From: Bin55 sp963664665
GTDB lineage: Bacteria; Pseudomonadota; Gammaproteobacteria; Pseudomonadales; Azotimanducaceae
NCBI GenBank assembly: GCA_963664665.2
Contig: CAXXMH010000006.1
Location: 1 to 64,000, forward strand
Length of the DNA: 64,000 bases
Direction: 5' to 3'
In this document: in pieces, positions 1-8,411 of the stretch
Layout of the letters: every line of letters starts with the position of its first letter
Position numbering within the stretch: the stretch's first letter is position 1
Notes under the pieces: model-generated
The model's input: only the letters and a program-made list of their open reading frames with translations
What the model was told of the DNA's origin: nothing
Database searches by the model: none
Translations under genes and position numbers: made by a program

Positions 1-1
1 T

Positions 2-475
2 ATCACATCGTGTGCTGCTCAAGAGGACTCTTCGCTCCGACCATTTAAATCCGATGGTTGTTCGATGAGTCCCGACTTGAATTTCGGTGACTGTTGTGTT
101 GTGCATGACTACGAATACTGGAGAGGTGGAACAAAGCAGGAGCGGTTAGAAGCGGACCAAAATCTGCGCAGCTGCGTAAATACGGAGCGACGCGGATTGG
201 GAGATATCTACTACACCGCGACGCGATTATTCGGCTCGAGCCGTCTACCTAAGCCTTTCCATTGGGGTTTTGGATGGTCGGATAGACGTACGGTGAGTCC
301 GTTGTCCTCGGATGAACTTGATGACATCCGAAAACATACCCTAGACTACTTAGAAGAGCAAAGACTCAAGTGTGAAGATGGGGACGAAGAAGCCTGCGTG
401 AATCAATCGCTCGTCGGGCAAGCTTACCTACGATTAAGCAGAATCCACTCTGGCGCGCACGCTGCGGACCAGTAA
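2..475 (+). CDS. Phospholipase A2-like secreted protein (5' partial)
   Basis: The reading frame is open from base 2, so the gene begins before the window. An ATG at 65 is internal, because the conserved block starts upstream of it with DGCS. The visible part has a CCxxHDxxYW signature, then GG, an ADxxLxxCV segment and later a WGFGW stretch. Cys-Cys-x-x-His-Asp is the active-site/metal signature of phospholipase A2-like folds, and small secreted bacterial proteins with this arrangement are common. The residues before DGCS (ITSCAAQED) could be the end of a signal or lipoprotein leader. Lipase activity is inferred from the motif only. The C-terminal 60 residues are polar and look helical. Confidence 0.6.
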   Translation: MTSCAAQEDSSLRPFKSDGCSMSPDLNFGDCCVVHDYEYWRGGTKQERLEADQNLRSCVNTERRGLGDIYYTATRLFGSSRLPKPFHWGFGWSDRRTVSPLSSDELDDIRKHTLDYLEEQRLKCEDGDEEACVNQSLVGQAYLRLSRIHSGAHAADQ

Positions 476-528
476 TCACCGTCCTGCGTCTACTGCTTCA
501 CGTCGACGTGTTGGCGGTCCACCTGGAT

Positions 529-615
529 ATCTGGACGAGGAGGAGCGTTCACATTAGTGACTCCAACGATCCGTCAAAAGGCAACGCGTTTTGTAAACAG
601 GTATGTAAGTCTCAT
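529..615 (+). repeat. 87 bp repeat element, copy 1 (inverted mate at 30241-30327)
   Basis: This segment matches the reverse complement of 30241-30327 over 87 bases with about six mismatches. It contains GGAG-CGT-TCAC-ATTA-GTGA-CTCC, which can fold into an 8 bp bulged stem, and GTTT-TGT-AAAC, a weaker hairpin. The two copies show no codon-like substitution pattern. Both lie in gene-poor spacers next to toxin-antitoxin-like genes. It fills most of the 476-768 intergenic space; I see nothing else there. Confidence 0.75.
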
Positions 616-768
616 CGTTTAAGGTTCGTTTGATCGGGTGTAGAGGGGTTGATCGCGGAGCAACTCAAACAGATTTTGACGCACATTGCTAGGGACGGCG
701 CGTGTGATGCGAAAATCTGAATTGAGCCAACACAATCGTCTCAAGCAATGTTCCCGGTGAGCTCCTAG

Positions 769-1419
769 CTACATTGTGATAAGAATGTCGCCGCGTTGAG
801 CTGCCGTACGTACATCGCGTAAGAATTGATCAGCCGAACCTTCTGGATTGGAGTCAATGGTGAAATCGGTGGATCTGACGCGGTCGCCGAATATCAATAG
901 TGCAGAATCTGGATCGTAGCGATTCGATGTCCAGATCATCCCGTCTAAATCCGTGAACTGATCATGGATGCTTCTTGCCCACTCCACTGTACGTTCGTAA
1001 TGCGCAGGTGTACAGCCAATTAGTACGGACTGACTCACTCCCCATTTGATCAAATCGGGTGCTCGCAAGCTTGCTACCCGCAACAATCTTCGGAGCCGCA
1101 AGACACTGTGTTGGTACTTCTGTACGATGACTAGAGGAACGCTCTTGTAATCCGACCCCAGCGGAACGTCGTGGAAAATCGTCTCGTAAATGGCAGCTCC
1201 AACCGTACCTGCCGCATAAAGGGTTGGTATGCAGTTCTGGTTTGTATCGTGTATTGGTGCAAAGCGTGTGATCCCACCTTTACATGGATTAAAGTCGTTC
1301 CCTCGATATTCCTGACTATGAATGCGGTGAATGATCTCGCGTTCGCCTAGTTCAACGACATTCGGTTGCTTTAGCCTATTCGGCGGCAGAGGAACAGATT
1401 CCGAAGACTCCTCAACCAT
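769..1419 (-). CDS. RES-domain toxin (NAD+-degrading type)
   Basis: The 216-residue product carries a RES domain: an R..RFAP block at about residues 49-56, LYAAGTVGAAIYETIFHD (the conserved Tyr and Glu pocket) near residues 68-85, and a C-terminal DGMIWTSNR...ALLIFGDR block. Toxins of the RES/Xre class, such as MbcT, destroy NAD+ by phosphorolysis or hydrolysis and arrest growth. The ATG at 1419 overlaps the stop of the upstream gene by 8 bases, the usual translational coupling of an antitoxin-toxin operon. Length is normal for the family and the frame is intact, so the pair is probably functional. Confidence 0.85.
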   Translation of the reverse strand: MVEESSESVPLPPNRLKQPNVVELGEREIIHRIHSQEYRGNDFNPCKGGITRFAPIHDTNQNCIPTLYAAGTVGAAIYETIFHDVPLGSDYKSVPLVIVQKYQHSVLRLRRLLRVASLRAPDLIKWGVSQSVLIGCTPAHYERTVEWARSIHDQFTDLDGMIWTSNRYDPDSALLIFGDRVRSTDFTIDSNPEGSADQFLRDVRTAAQRGDILITM

Positions 1420-2068
1420 GTGCTGAATTTGAGAGCTGCCGAGCTGCGTCGACCACCTTGCTCACATCGTCTAAGCGTTGCTCCGGTTTGTCGCCATCAA
1501 GCCAGCCGTTCCCTGAGGCGAACCAGAATGCTTTCTGCCACGCGGTGAAGTCCTTTGGTAGAGCTGCAAGAATCTCGCTCAATCCCTCTCGAGGTCTTCC
1601 ATCGAGAAACTGGAATGCAGGAAAGAGGTAAGGTCGACCTACACGGATACCGAATGTGTTGCCTTCTTTTTGCCAGCGCGATGCGGGCTCACTTTGATTA
1701 CGTGAACCTAAACCTGACAAGTCATGAATTTCCGCGGCTGTGAGGACTGGAGTTCGATCTAAATACTCGCTGCGTGCGCTAAGGTTGTCATACACAAGAT
1801 CTTTCTCTGCGGACGGGAGGTCAGCAGCCAGTAACGAAGTGAGTTGACTTAGCATGCTAGTCGAGTTCACTGACCATACGTGCTCAGCTCGGATTTCAAC
1901 GAGTCGATTCAGACCTCTCACCAGACCGCTCAATGGCCAAGAGGAGCGAACAAGAAACCACTCGTCTCCTTCTTTAAACGCGCTTTTTAAACGTATCCTT
2001 GAACTTTCAGGAAGTTCATCGACCTCTTCAGGCGCAAGCGTTTCATAGTCGATTAATTTACTTTTCAT
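1412..2068 (-). CDS. Antitoxin partner of the RES toxin (Xre/MbcA/ParS-like)
   Basis: The 218-residue protein lies directly upstream of the RES toxin and overlaps it by 8 bases. Its C-terminal half has the pattern seen in RES partners: LTAAEIHDL, W..EGNTFGIRVGRPYLFPAFQF, G.P...L..IL..L, then W..AFWF.S.NGWLDG..P...LDD. In characterised systems this ParS-like domain occupies the toxin's active-site cleft, while an N-terminal region binds the operon promoter. The N-terminal 85 residues here do not show a classic helix-turn-helix I can recognise. The call rests mainly on operon context and the C-terminal pattern. Confidence 0.75.
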   Translation of the reverse strand: MKSKLIDYETLAPEEVDELPESSRIRLKSAFKEGDEWFLVRSSWPLSGLVRGLNRLVEIRAEHVWSVNSTSMLSQLTSLLAADLPSAEKDLVYDNLSARSEYLDRTPVLTAAEIHDLSGLGSRNQSEPASRWQKEGNTFGIRVGRPYLFPAFQFLDGRPREGLSEILAALPKDFTAWQKAFWFASGNGWLDGDKPEQRLDDVSKVVDAARQLSNSAHG

Positions 2069-2426
2069 CTGATGCTGCGGAACATGAGATTCGTGAGAAT
2101 GTCAAGTATATACAGTGTGTGAATCGTGAGTACGCGTTGGAGACCCGGCAAAACGCAGAAATAACTCAAATCCGTTATCGATATACGATAAATGAAAATC
2201 GGCCGACGACGCTGAGAGTCAATGCGAGACACGTCGTTCTTACGGATCACCTATCAGCAAATTCGCATGTAATTTGTCAAGACATTGGTCCACCTCATGT
2301 ATGAACCCAATCCGTTCTGTGTGCTGACAGGGTTAGAGAGACGGTTTGCCTCAGCACGATTCTTCGCTTGTACGCGCTGTTGGTTCGAAGCCCGAGGCTA
2401 ATCCAGCTGCCGTTAACACCGCCGGA
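2069..2426. other. Intergenic region upstream of the RES/antitoxin operon
   Basis: There is no convincing gene in these 358 bases. The part next to 2068 should hold the promoter of the leftward antitoxin-toxin operon. A 17 bp inverted repeat at 2175-2191 is listed separately. I see nothing else. Confidence 0.5.
2175..2191. promoter_or_regulatory. Inverted repeat, possible antitoxin operator
   Basis: TTATCG-ATATA-CGATAA is a perfect 6+6 bp inverted repeat with a 5 bp centre, 107 bp upstream of the antitoxin start. Antitoxins usually bind palindromes in their own promoter. The assignment is positional only. Confidence 0.35.
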
Positions 2427-2583
2427 TCAACTTGCTTTTTGCAGCTCCTCACGCACTACACGGCGCAAAGTGTCCTCGAGTTCGTCGTCGGCAACACGCT
2501 CACGTAGCGCTTTATTGATTGTGGTTTGGTAACCTTGGCCTGAGTCGGCGGCTCGGGTTCGGAAAGCGGAGAAGACATCAGGG
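2427..2583 (-). pseudogene. BrnA/CopG-like antitoxin, C-terminal part (split by IS21)
   Basis: On the minus strand this reads DPDVFSAFRTRAADSG, then GYQTTINKALRERV, then an acidic helix, ending at a TGA at 2427-2429. That is the ribbon-helix-helix core of BrnA-type (DUF4415) antitoxins, which neutralise and co-repress BrnT-type RNases. The frame runs into the IS21 end at 2584. Removing the element and one TCAGGG copy joins it in frame to 5295-5407 (ITVLLDPDVF). No BrnT-like toxin gene is visible nearby. Confidence 0.7.
2578..2583. repeat. Target-site duplication TCAGGG, left copy
   Basis: TCAGGG abuts the left IS21 end and is repeated at 5295-5300 directly after the right end. Six bases is within the normal range for IS21-family duplications. 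Confidence 0.85.
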
Positions 2584-2721
2584 TGTAGCGCGACAATCAG
2601 GGTGAGAAGTGCGCGACAATCAGGGTGAGAATGTGTCGCGACGGTTGATGATACATTATCGGAGGTGGACGCGGCAAGGGGCGTTCAAAACGACGCCGCC
2701 AGATCAGGAATCGGTGAGGTG

Positions 2722-3579
2722 TCACGGGTTGTCTTTTTGGCCCTCTTTGTTCGTTGCTGCGGTGCTATCCGGCAGCTTGACGTTGGTGTTGGCGGGCGTG
2801 GCGCGGGCGGCGATTCGCCCGCGGCCGCGTTTGGTTTCCACCGCGGTGCGTCGTCGATAGCTTTCCACGTTGAGTTCAAAGATGGTCGCGCGATGCACGA
2901 GCCGGTCGATGGCGGCCAGCGTCATGGCCTGTTCGGGGAAGATTGAGCCCCACGCCCCGAACGGCTGGTTGGCGGTGACGAGCAGGGAGCGATTTTCGTA
3001 CCGTGAGCTGATCAGTTCGAAGAGCACGCTCGTTTCGGCTTGATCCTTGCGCACATAGGCGATATCGTCAAGAATGAGCAAGTGGTACTTGTTCAGTTTG
3101 CGGATCTCGGACTCGAGCGTCAGTTCGCGGCGCGCGACCTGGAGTTTCTGCACCAGATCGGTGGTGCGCGCGTACAGGACCCGGAAGCCGTGTTCGATCA
3201 GCGCCAACCCGACCGCGGCAGCCAAGTGACTTTTCCCGGTGCCAGGTGGGCCGACCAGGATCACATTGGCGCCCTGCGCCAGCCAGCCATCGCCGGCGAC
3301 CAGGGCGTTGACGTGCGCCTGGGAGACCATGGGTACGACCTTGAAGTCGAAGTTGGCGAGCGTCTTGCCGGGTGGCAGTTTGGCCTCGGCGAGATGGCGT
3401 TCGAAACGCCGCCGGGCGCGGTCGGCGAGCTCCTGCTCGGTCAGGGCGGCGAGCAGCCGGGCTGCGGGCCAGCCTTCGGCATCGGCGCGGTCAGCGAGCG
3501 TGGCCCAGACGGCCTTGAAGGTAGGCAGGCCTAGCTGGGTGAACATCAGCTCAAGCTGGGCGGGATCCACGGCGCTCAT
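2722..3579 (-). CDS. istB: IS21-family helper ATPase IstB
   Basis: The product is 285 residues, normal for IstB. It has a Walker A motif (GPPGTGKSHLAAA, about residues 110-122), a Walker B-like LLILDDIAYV, and the family's ISSRYENRSLLVTANQPF block. IstB is an AAA+ protein that selects target DNA and stimulates the IstA transposase. The start overlaps the end of istA by 4 bases (ATGA), which implies coupled translation. The C-terminal tail after residue 260 is basic and differs from that of the other copy. Confidence 0.93.
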   Translation of the reverse strand: MSAVDPAQLELMFTQLGLPTFKAVWATLADRADAEGWPAARLLAALTEQELADRARRRFERHLAEAKLPPGKTLANFDFKVVPMVSQAHVNALVAGDGWLAQGANVILVGPPGTGKSHLAAAVGLALIEHGFRVLYARTTDLVQKLQVARRELTLESEIRKLNKYHLLILDDIAYVRKDQAETSVLFELISSRYENRSLLVTANQPFGAWGSIFPEQAMTLAAIDRLVHRATIFELNVESYRRRTAVETKRGRGRIAARATPANTNVKLPDSTAATNKEGQKDNP

Positions 3580-5114
3580 GAGCCGTCGCCCGTGCGTGCG
3601 GTGGCGCTAGCCGCCGTTGGCGCGGTGAGCAGGACATCGTAATCGGTGAGCGAACCCAACTTGACGTGGATGTTCGGCACGCGATCCGGTGACGGCACGA
3701 ACTGCGTGGCCAGGACGTCAGGATCGGGTAACGTGCCGGCTTCCAGACAACTTTCGATGGCCGCAGCGAGCGCGGCTTCGCAGGTGCGTTCGTGCGCCAG
3801 CGACAGCAAGGCGACGGTGTCGCGGCAGGCGGTGCGTTCGCCCTTGGCTTCGACGATCGCGTCGAAGGCGCACCTGTATGCCTGGCGGGGGAACAGGCTG
3901 TCGCGATAGACGAGATTGCGCAGCGCCATGGGCTTGCGCCGCAGCGCGTGGATGACGTGGCGGTAATCGATGACATGGCCGTTGCAGCCGTTCGCCTGCG
4001 GGCGACCGCGCGGCAGTTGCGTCAGGTACGTGGCGCCGAGAAACAGTTCCAGGCGCTCGTCGTACAGGCGCACCGTCAACTGATGGCCCACCAGTCGCGA
4101 CGGCACGGTGTAAAACACTTTCCGCAGCACGAAGCCACTCGAGGAGGTCACGCGCACACGCGCCGTGTCGAAGTCCTCGGTGCGCTGGCGCGGCAACGGC
4201 TTGAGCACGGCGCGCTCGACATCGATGCGGGCACGGTGGTGGGCGTTGCGTCGCCCCACCACGTCGTCGACGAAGGCGCGGTAGTGGCCCAAGGTGTCGA
4301 AGTCGGGCGAGCCACGCAGCAGTAGCGCGTCGGCCAGGGCGCGTTTGAGGTGCCCGTGCGGGCCTTCCACGGCGCCGTTTTCGTGCGATTCTCCGCGATT
4401 GTTGCGGCTCGGCGCCATGCTGTAGTGTTCGCACAGCGCCGCGTAGCGCTTCGTGGCGTCCTTGCGTTGCTCGCAATCAAGGTTGCGATACGCCGCCGAG
4501 AGACTGTCGCTGCGGGGTTCCTGCGGCGCCCCACCGAGGCTCCACAGGGCGTTCTGTAGCCCCTCGGCCAAGGCGGTGAAGCTCTCCCCGCCCAGCACCA
4601 CGTGCAGGTGCGAGAACCCGGAATAGGCCAGCCGGAAGTGGTACAGGATGTGCTTGAGCGTCACGCCGGTGATCGTTACCCCCAGGGCGTTGGCGTCGGT
4701 AAAGTCCGAGAGCCCGAGCTGACCTGGCGGGTGGGTCTGACGGAACATGATCTCCTGCTCCGGACCGTGCACCGCACGCCATTGCCGCACGCGTCGTTCC
4801 AACGTGCGACGAATGCTGGGGGCGAGCTCGGGATGACGGCGCATGAGTTCCTCGAACAACGCCACCGGGCGAATGCTCGGCGTCTTCTCCAGCATGGGAA
4901 CGAGTTCCTCGTCGAAGATCCCCGCCAGCGGATCGGGCCGGCGCCGGTCCCGGGGCCTCGTGTGGGTGGAGGGAAGTCGCGGATCGGCCTCGATCCGGTA
5001 GGCCGTGGCGGTGCTAAAACCGGCCTTCACCGCAGCCGCCTGCGGCGTGGTTTTTTGTCTAGAGTGCATGTAAAGCCTCACTTGGTGATCGGAAATATGA
5101 CTGCCTGGCATCAA
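3576..5114 (-). CDS. istA: IS21-family transposase IstA
   Basis: The product is 512 residues, a full-length IstA. An N-terminal DNA-binding segment (KAGFSTATAYRIEAD, about residues 29-43) precedes a DDE integrase core: LSDFTDA supplies the first Asp, a DSLSAAYRN block the second, and ESHENGAVEGPHG the catalytic Glu. A C-terminal DNA-binding region follows. IstA cuts and joins the element's ends and needs IstB for insertion. Frame and catalytic residues are intact, so the copy could be active. Confidence 0.93.
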   Translation of the reverse strand: MMPGSHISDHQVRLYMHSRQKTTPQAAAVKAGFSTATAYRIEADPRLPSTHTRPRDRRRPDPLAGIFDEELVPMLEKTPSIRPVALFEELMRRHPELAPSIRRTLERRVRQWRAVHGPEQEIMFRQTHPPGQLGLSDFTDANALGVTITGVTLKHILYHFRLAYSGFSHLHVVLGGESFTALAEGLQNALWSLGGAPQEPRSDSLSAAYRNLDCEQRKDATKRYAALCEHYSMAPSRNNRGESHENGAVEGPHGHLKRALADALLLRGSPDFDTLGHYRAFVDDVVGRRNAHHRARIDVERAVLKPLPRQRTEDFDTARVRVTSSSGFVLRKVFYTVPSRLVGHQLTVRLYDERLELFLGATYLTQLPRGRPQANGCNGHVIDYRHVIHALRRKPMALRNLVYRDSLFPRQAYRCAFDAIVEAKGERTACRDTVALLSLAHERTCEAALAAAIESCLEAGTLPDPDVLATQFVPSPDRVPNIHVKLGSLTDYDVLLTAPTAASATARTGDGS

Positions 5115-5294
5115 TGTCCGTCCTTATAGAAGGTCGTACACCTTAGCCAATTCCGTCGCGATCACGGAGCGCGGCTCTCGGCCTCGCCGGCTCGCGCCTT
5201 GCTCGGTCGGGCTACGCCCTCCCTCACAACGCACGAGTCGGCGGCTTTCTCACCTTGATTGTCGCTGCGTTCTCACCTTGATTGTCGCGGGACA

Positions 5295-5407
5295 TCAGGG
5301 TCGAGTAAGACCGTGATACGTGTCTTCCCAGGTTGTATAAGTGCTGACCCACCTGCAAGTGAGTCAGCGCAAACACTCCAAACGGAATTTTGAGAAGATA
5401 CTTGACA
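5295..5407 (-). pseudogene. BrnA/CopG-like antitoxin, N-terminal part (split by IS21)
   Basis: The minus strand reads ...LAGGSALIQPGKTRITVLLDPD and stops at the IS21 insertion point, starting with the second TCAGGG copy. GKTRITVLLDPDV is the typical first strand of a BrnA-like ribbon-helix-helix. No ATG, GTG or TTG occurs in frame before a TAA at 5408-5410, so the extreme N-terminus seems to have decayed or shifted frame as well. Confidence 0.55.
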
Positions 5408-5428
5408 TTACTTCACAGAATTGCCCAA

Positions 5429-5449
5429 AATATTTGAAATACAGATATT
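5429..5449. promoter_or_regulatory. Imperfect palindrome upstream of hipBA
   Basis: AATATTTG-AAATA-CAGATATT is an inverted repeat (7 of 8 arms paired) in the AT-rich 90 bp upstream of hipB, just after a TTGACA at 5402. HipB proteins repress their own operon from palindromic operators, so this is a plausible site. It does not match the E. coli HipB operator. Confidence 0.35.
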
Positions 5450-5497
5450 CGTATTACAATTTCGTTTAAACAAATATTTTCATTCGGGATCTATTCT

Positions 5498-5824
5498 GTG
5501 AACGCACAAATGACACTCGATTCATGGTACGTCGAGGCACGGCAAGCCCGTAAGGAACGTCGTATTACCCAACACGACATGGCGGAAATCACGGGTATTC
5601 GTCAGTCAAGGATTTCTCAGATTGAGACCGGACAGGTTGACCCAAAGCTGTCGGAGCTTATTCGGATTACGAAGGTGTTGGAGATGGTCTTGGTGATGTC
5701 CCCCTATCAAGCCTTCCCATACGTACAACTCTCGATTAGGGAGTGGGAACGGCGAGAGAAAAACGGGCGCGGCCGCACGATCCCGGAGTTGATATTGGGG
5801 GATAGGTTCATACACGATGGATAG
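5498..5824 (+). CDS. hipB: HipB-type antitoxin and repressor
   Basis: The 108-residue protein has an Xre-type helix-turn-helix at about residues 18-60 (ARKERRITQHDMAEITG, SRISQIETGQVDP). HipB binds and inhibits HipA and represses the operon. The ORF opens with GTG at 5498; an ATG at 5510 is an alternative start that keeps the whole domain. It overlaps hipA by 8 bases. The AT-rich upstream stretch with TTGACA at 5402 is the likely promoter region. Confidence 0.85.
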   Translation: MNAQMTLDSWYVEARQARKERRITQHDMAEITGIRQSRISQIETGQVDPKLSELIRITKVLEMVLVMSPYQAFPYVQLSIREWERREKNGRGRTIPELILGDRFIHDG

Positions 5825-7037
5825 CCTTAAGGTCTATCTTCATGGTATGGTCGTAGGAGAAATCACCCGCCTAGATGACGGTAGGATAGATTTTGATTTT
5901 GACGAAGACTACAGACGTAGCCGCAATCGATTCGTATTAAGCCAGTCGTTCGAGCTTGAGGGTGGAGATGTTAGGAATGTCGGCACCGCGGCATCTTCGG
6001 GGAAAGTACCACCTTTCTTCTCCAATCTACTTCCTGAGGGTCACTTGCGAAACTATCTTGCGAGCTTGGCAGGTGTGCGAGAGTCACGGGAGTTTGAGTT
6101 GCTCGAATTGCTTGGTACGGATTTACCTGGGGCGGTTGAAGTGCGTCGGGAAGAAGGACGCAGGGATGATCCTCAATTCTTGCCGTCCCGGAAACTTAAT
6201 TCGTCTAGAGCATTGCGGTTTTCGCTCGCCGGAGTCCAGCTGAAATTCTCGGCTATTGAGCGACAAACTGGCGGGCTGACGATACCGGCGTATGGGCTCG
6301 GTGGTGATTGGATCGTCAAACTTCCGTCTACAGAATACAGGCGAGTGCCTGAGAACGAATATTCAGTGATGTCAATGGCAGGTCGCGTTGGGATCGATGT
6401 GCCTGAAGTGAAACTCATACGAATGGCTGAAATCGAAGGCTTACCGCCGAAAGTCGCGAATCTTGAAGAATCAGAAGCGCTGGTTCTCAAAAGGTTTGAT
6501 CGGGCGTCGGGCCGACGGATTCACATGGAAGACTTCGCGCAAGCACTCGCTCAACGTCCAGCCGACAAGTACAACGCTCAGGTGACCAACAACGACTTGG
6601 CTAAGCTGGTGGCGCAAGTTTGTGGTGCGGATGACGTGATCGAATTTGCCAGGCGCCTTATGTTCAATGCGATTGTCGGTAATGGTGACATGCATTTGAA
6701 GAACTGGACGTTGCTCTATCCGGATGGCAGAACGCCAGAACTGGCTCCGGCTTACGATTTTCTATGTACGACAGTCTACATCCCAGATGACGGTTTGGCA
6801 TTGAAGTTGGGAAATGCTCGAAGATGGCAAGACCTAAGCCTCGACGATTTCGCGGCCATTGCGGATGGATTAGACATTAGTCAGGTGACCATCACGGATG
6901 CAGTCGTCGATGTGGCAGTTCGTTTTCTTGATGGTTGGGAGGATTGGTCGAAATTGCTTCCGGTGTACGATGACCTGACGCGGAGCATCGCGAAACAACT
7001 CGAGACGTGCCCAGCAATTGTGTCCGCTCTACAATAG
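5817..7037 (+). CDS. hipA: HipA-type serine/threonine kinase toxin
   Basis: At 406 residues this is a typical HipA. Visible landmarks are an N-terminal subdomain ending in PPFFSNLLPEG (about 64-74), a glycine-rich FSLAGVQLKFS near 135, LVLKRFDR near 222, the catalytic NGDMHLKNW loop near 290 and the PAYDF metal-binding segment shortly after. In E. coli HipA phosphorylates glutamyl-tRNA synthetase, triggering the stringent response and persistence. The target here is unknown. All key kinase residues are present, and overlap with hipB supports a coupled toxin-antitoxin operon. Confidence 0.88.
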   Translation: MDSLKVYLHGMVVGEITRLDDGRIDFDFDEDYRRSRNRFVLSQSFELEGGDVRNVGTAASSGKVPPFFSNLLPEGHLRNYLASLAGVRESREFELLELLGTDLPGAVEVRREEGRRDDPQFLPSRKLNSSRALRFSLAGVQLKFSAIERQTGGLTIPAYGLGGDWIVKLPSTEYRRVPENEYSVMSMAGRVGIDVPEVKLIRMAEIEGLPPKVANLEESEALVLKRFDRASGRRIHMEDFAQALAQRPADKYNAQVTNNDLAKLVAQVCGADDVIEFARRLMFNAIVGNGDMHLKNWTLLYPDGRTPELAPAYDFLCTTVYIPDDGLALKLGNARRWQDLSLDDFAAIADGLDISQVTITDAVVDVAVRFLDGWEDWSKLLPVYDDLTRSIAKQLETCPAIVSALQ

Positions 7038-7098
7038 TCACCTGCAGACAAGGCGAAATCACTGAATTTAAGGTAACGTCTGCACGTTTTGCGGTGCA

Positions 7099-7118
7099 CG
7101 CTGAGGCTTTTCTCAGCG
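7099..7118 (+). terminator. Hairpin downstream of hipA
   Basis: CGCTGAG-GCTTTT-CTCAGCG gives a perfect 7 bp stem 60 bp after the hipA stop. No long T run follows, so intrinsic termination is uncertain. Confidence 0.35.
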
Positions 7119-7258
7119 AATACTAAGATCGTCTTCGCGACGGTTTCAAGTATGATGCCCGCCTATCTGTAATCCGGTAAGCACTTTCCTCGGCAACCCG
7201 TCGGGAGCCTGCGCCGGTATCGTCCGCATTAGGACAGCTGCTCGAGGAGATCCAGCAT

Positions 7259-7537
7259 TTGAAAATTTACGTAGGCAACATGCCGTACAGCGTCACCTCT
7301 GACGCTCTATCGGATATGTTTTCGGAGTATGGTGACGTGGATGAAGCCACAGTCATCAAGGACCGCGACAGCGGTCGCTCCAAAGGTTTCGGTTTTGTCG
7401 ACATGCCGAGCGACGCTGATGCTAACCGTGCCATCAAGGGATTGAATGGGACACAGCTCGACAATCGTGCACTCGTCGTCAACCAGGCGAGGCCGCGTGA
7501 GAATCGTCCGCGGCAGGAGCGTTCCAACCGACGGTAG
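7259..7537 (+). CDS. RRM-domain RNA-binding protein
   Basis: The 92-residue protein is almost entirely one RNA recognition motif. RNP2 is KIYVGNMPY (residues 2-10) and RNP1 is KGFGFVDM (about 42-49), followed by a short Arg/Asn-rich tail. Small single-RRM proteins of this kind bind single-stranded RNA and in several bacteria respond to cold. The start is TTG at 7259, preceded by GAGGAGA at suitable spacing; no ATG precedes the first beta strand. The gene stands alone between hipA and a leftward phosphatase. Confidence 0.88.
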   Translation: MKIYVGNMPYSVTSDALSDMFSEYGDVDEATVIKDRDSGRSKGFGFVDMPSDADANRAIKGLNGTQLDNRALVVNQARPRENRPRQERSNRR

Positions 7538-7856
7538 TCACAACCTTGGACTAGAACGGGCATCGACATTCCTCGACGGACTGTCGATGGAGCTCTGCTA
7601 CGTCAATGGAGATCTCTTGCTCGAATAAGACGTGTAGGAGAATTCGTCGCAGCACAACGTGAGTTGCTGAAACACGTCATTTGGGGATCGCAGCCGTCAT
7701 AACGCTGTCTTCCCCGACGCACTGTGTATCGAGCTTTTCGTGTAGGAATACCCGTACGCCGCAGCACCGAACATAAGGTTTGGAACACTAGGTACGCGGA
7801 CTCACAGTTCCGAACTTGATATCGAGATCGGCTAACGCACGATTGATCACCTTAAC
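7538..7856. other. Intergenic, nothing recognised
   Basis: This is a convergent spacer between the RRM gene and the phosphatase. I found no convincing ORF, hairpin with a T tract, or repeat. Confidence 0.4.
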
Positions 7857-8411
7857 TTAGATGATCAGCGTTGCGTACCTTCCTAACTCGTAACCACGAG
7901 CGTCATTCCCTTGAAGACGTGGTACGACGCAATTGTGCTGAGATTGCCAGTCGGCGGGTCCCATCTCCTTGAGCGCCTGGTTCAATTTCCCGTTCAATTC
8001 CAAAATCGAGTCAGCAAGTGACACGATTCGTCGGTTCGGCCAGGCGTATGGAGCTGCCTTGCGTAGAGCGATTGCGGACCGACTCGGATCGTCGGTTTTT
8101 ATCACGTGCGCGATCAAAGCCACCGCGGTAGAACGGCTAACGCCAGCCAAGCAGTGTATTAGCAGATTCGTATCCGCCTCCCAAGAACGGAGGAACTCAA
8201 TGAGCTCGGCGATTTGTTCGGCTTGAGGTACGGTTTTTCCTTCGCGCGTTTCGACGATGTCGTCGACCATACACCGATGGTGTCGAGCTGGATGAATCTC
8301 AGGCGGTGTCGGCGGTTGTAACTCGGAACTAATAATCGAAACGAGAGCTTGTACGTCGAGTCGTCGCACGAGATTTGGCATATCGGCGAGGCTTGTAATG
8401 TAGATCAGCAT
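7857..8411 (-). CDS. Protein tyrosine phosphatase-like protein
   Basis: The 184-residue protein contains the CX5R phosphatase loop HCLAGVSRST at about residues 86-95, with a plausible general-acid Asp in the upstream DDIVE segment near residue 50. This layout fits small cytosolic dual-specificity-like tyrosine phosphatases found in many proteobacteria. It has no signal peptide or membrane segment. The first 14 residues are hydrophobic and form the first strand of the fold. Its substrate cannot be inferred and the neighbours give no hint; the gene appears monocistronic. Confidence 0.75.
   Translation of the reverse strand: MLIYITSLADMPNLVRRLDVQALVSIISSELQPPTPPEIHPARHHRCMVDDIVETREGKTVPQAEQIAELIEFLRSWEADTNLLIHCLAGVSRSTAVALIAHVIKTDDPSRSAIALRKAAPYAWPNRRIVSLADSILELNGKLNQALKEMGPADWQSQHNCVVPRLQGNDARGYELGRYATLII

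Larger units (their letters stand above)
2584..5294 (-). mobile_element. IS21-family insertion sequence, copy 1
   Basis: The element is 2711 bp, runs TGT...ACA and encodes istA and istB on the minus strand. Each end carries two copies of a 17-19 bp motif, CGACAATCA(A/G)GGTGAGAA, as expected for the multiple transposase-binding repeats of this family. It is flanked by the duplication TCAGGG. It is visibly richer in GC than the surrounding DNA. Its proteins differ at many positions from those of the second copy at 41896-44607, so the two copies are diverged relatives and not a fresh duplication. Confidence 0.92.

Noticed and set aside
2380..2410. GGTTCGAAGCCC, resembling a tRNA T-arm
   Set aside because: There is no matching acceptor stem, anticodon arm or CCA end around it.
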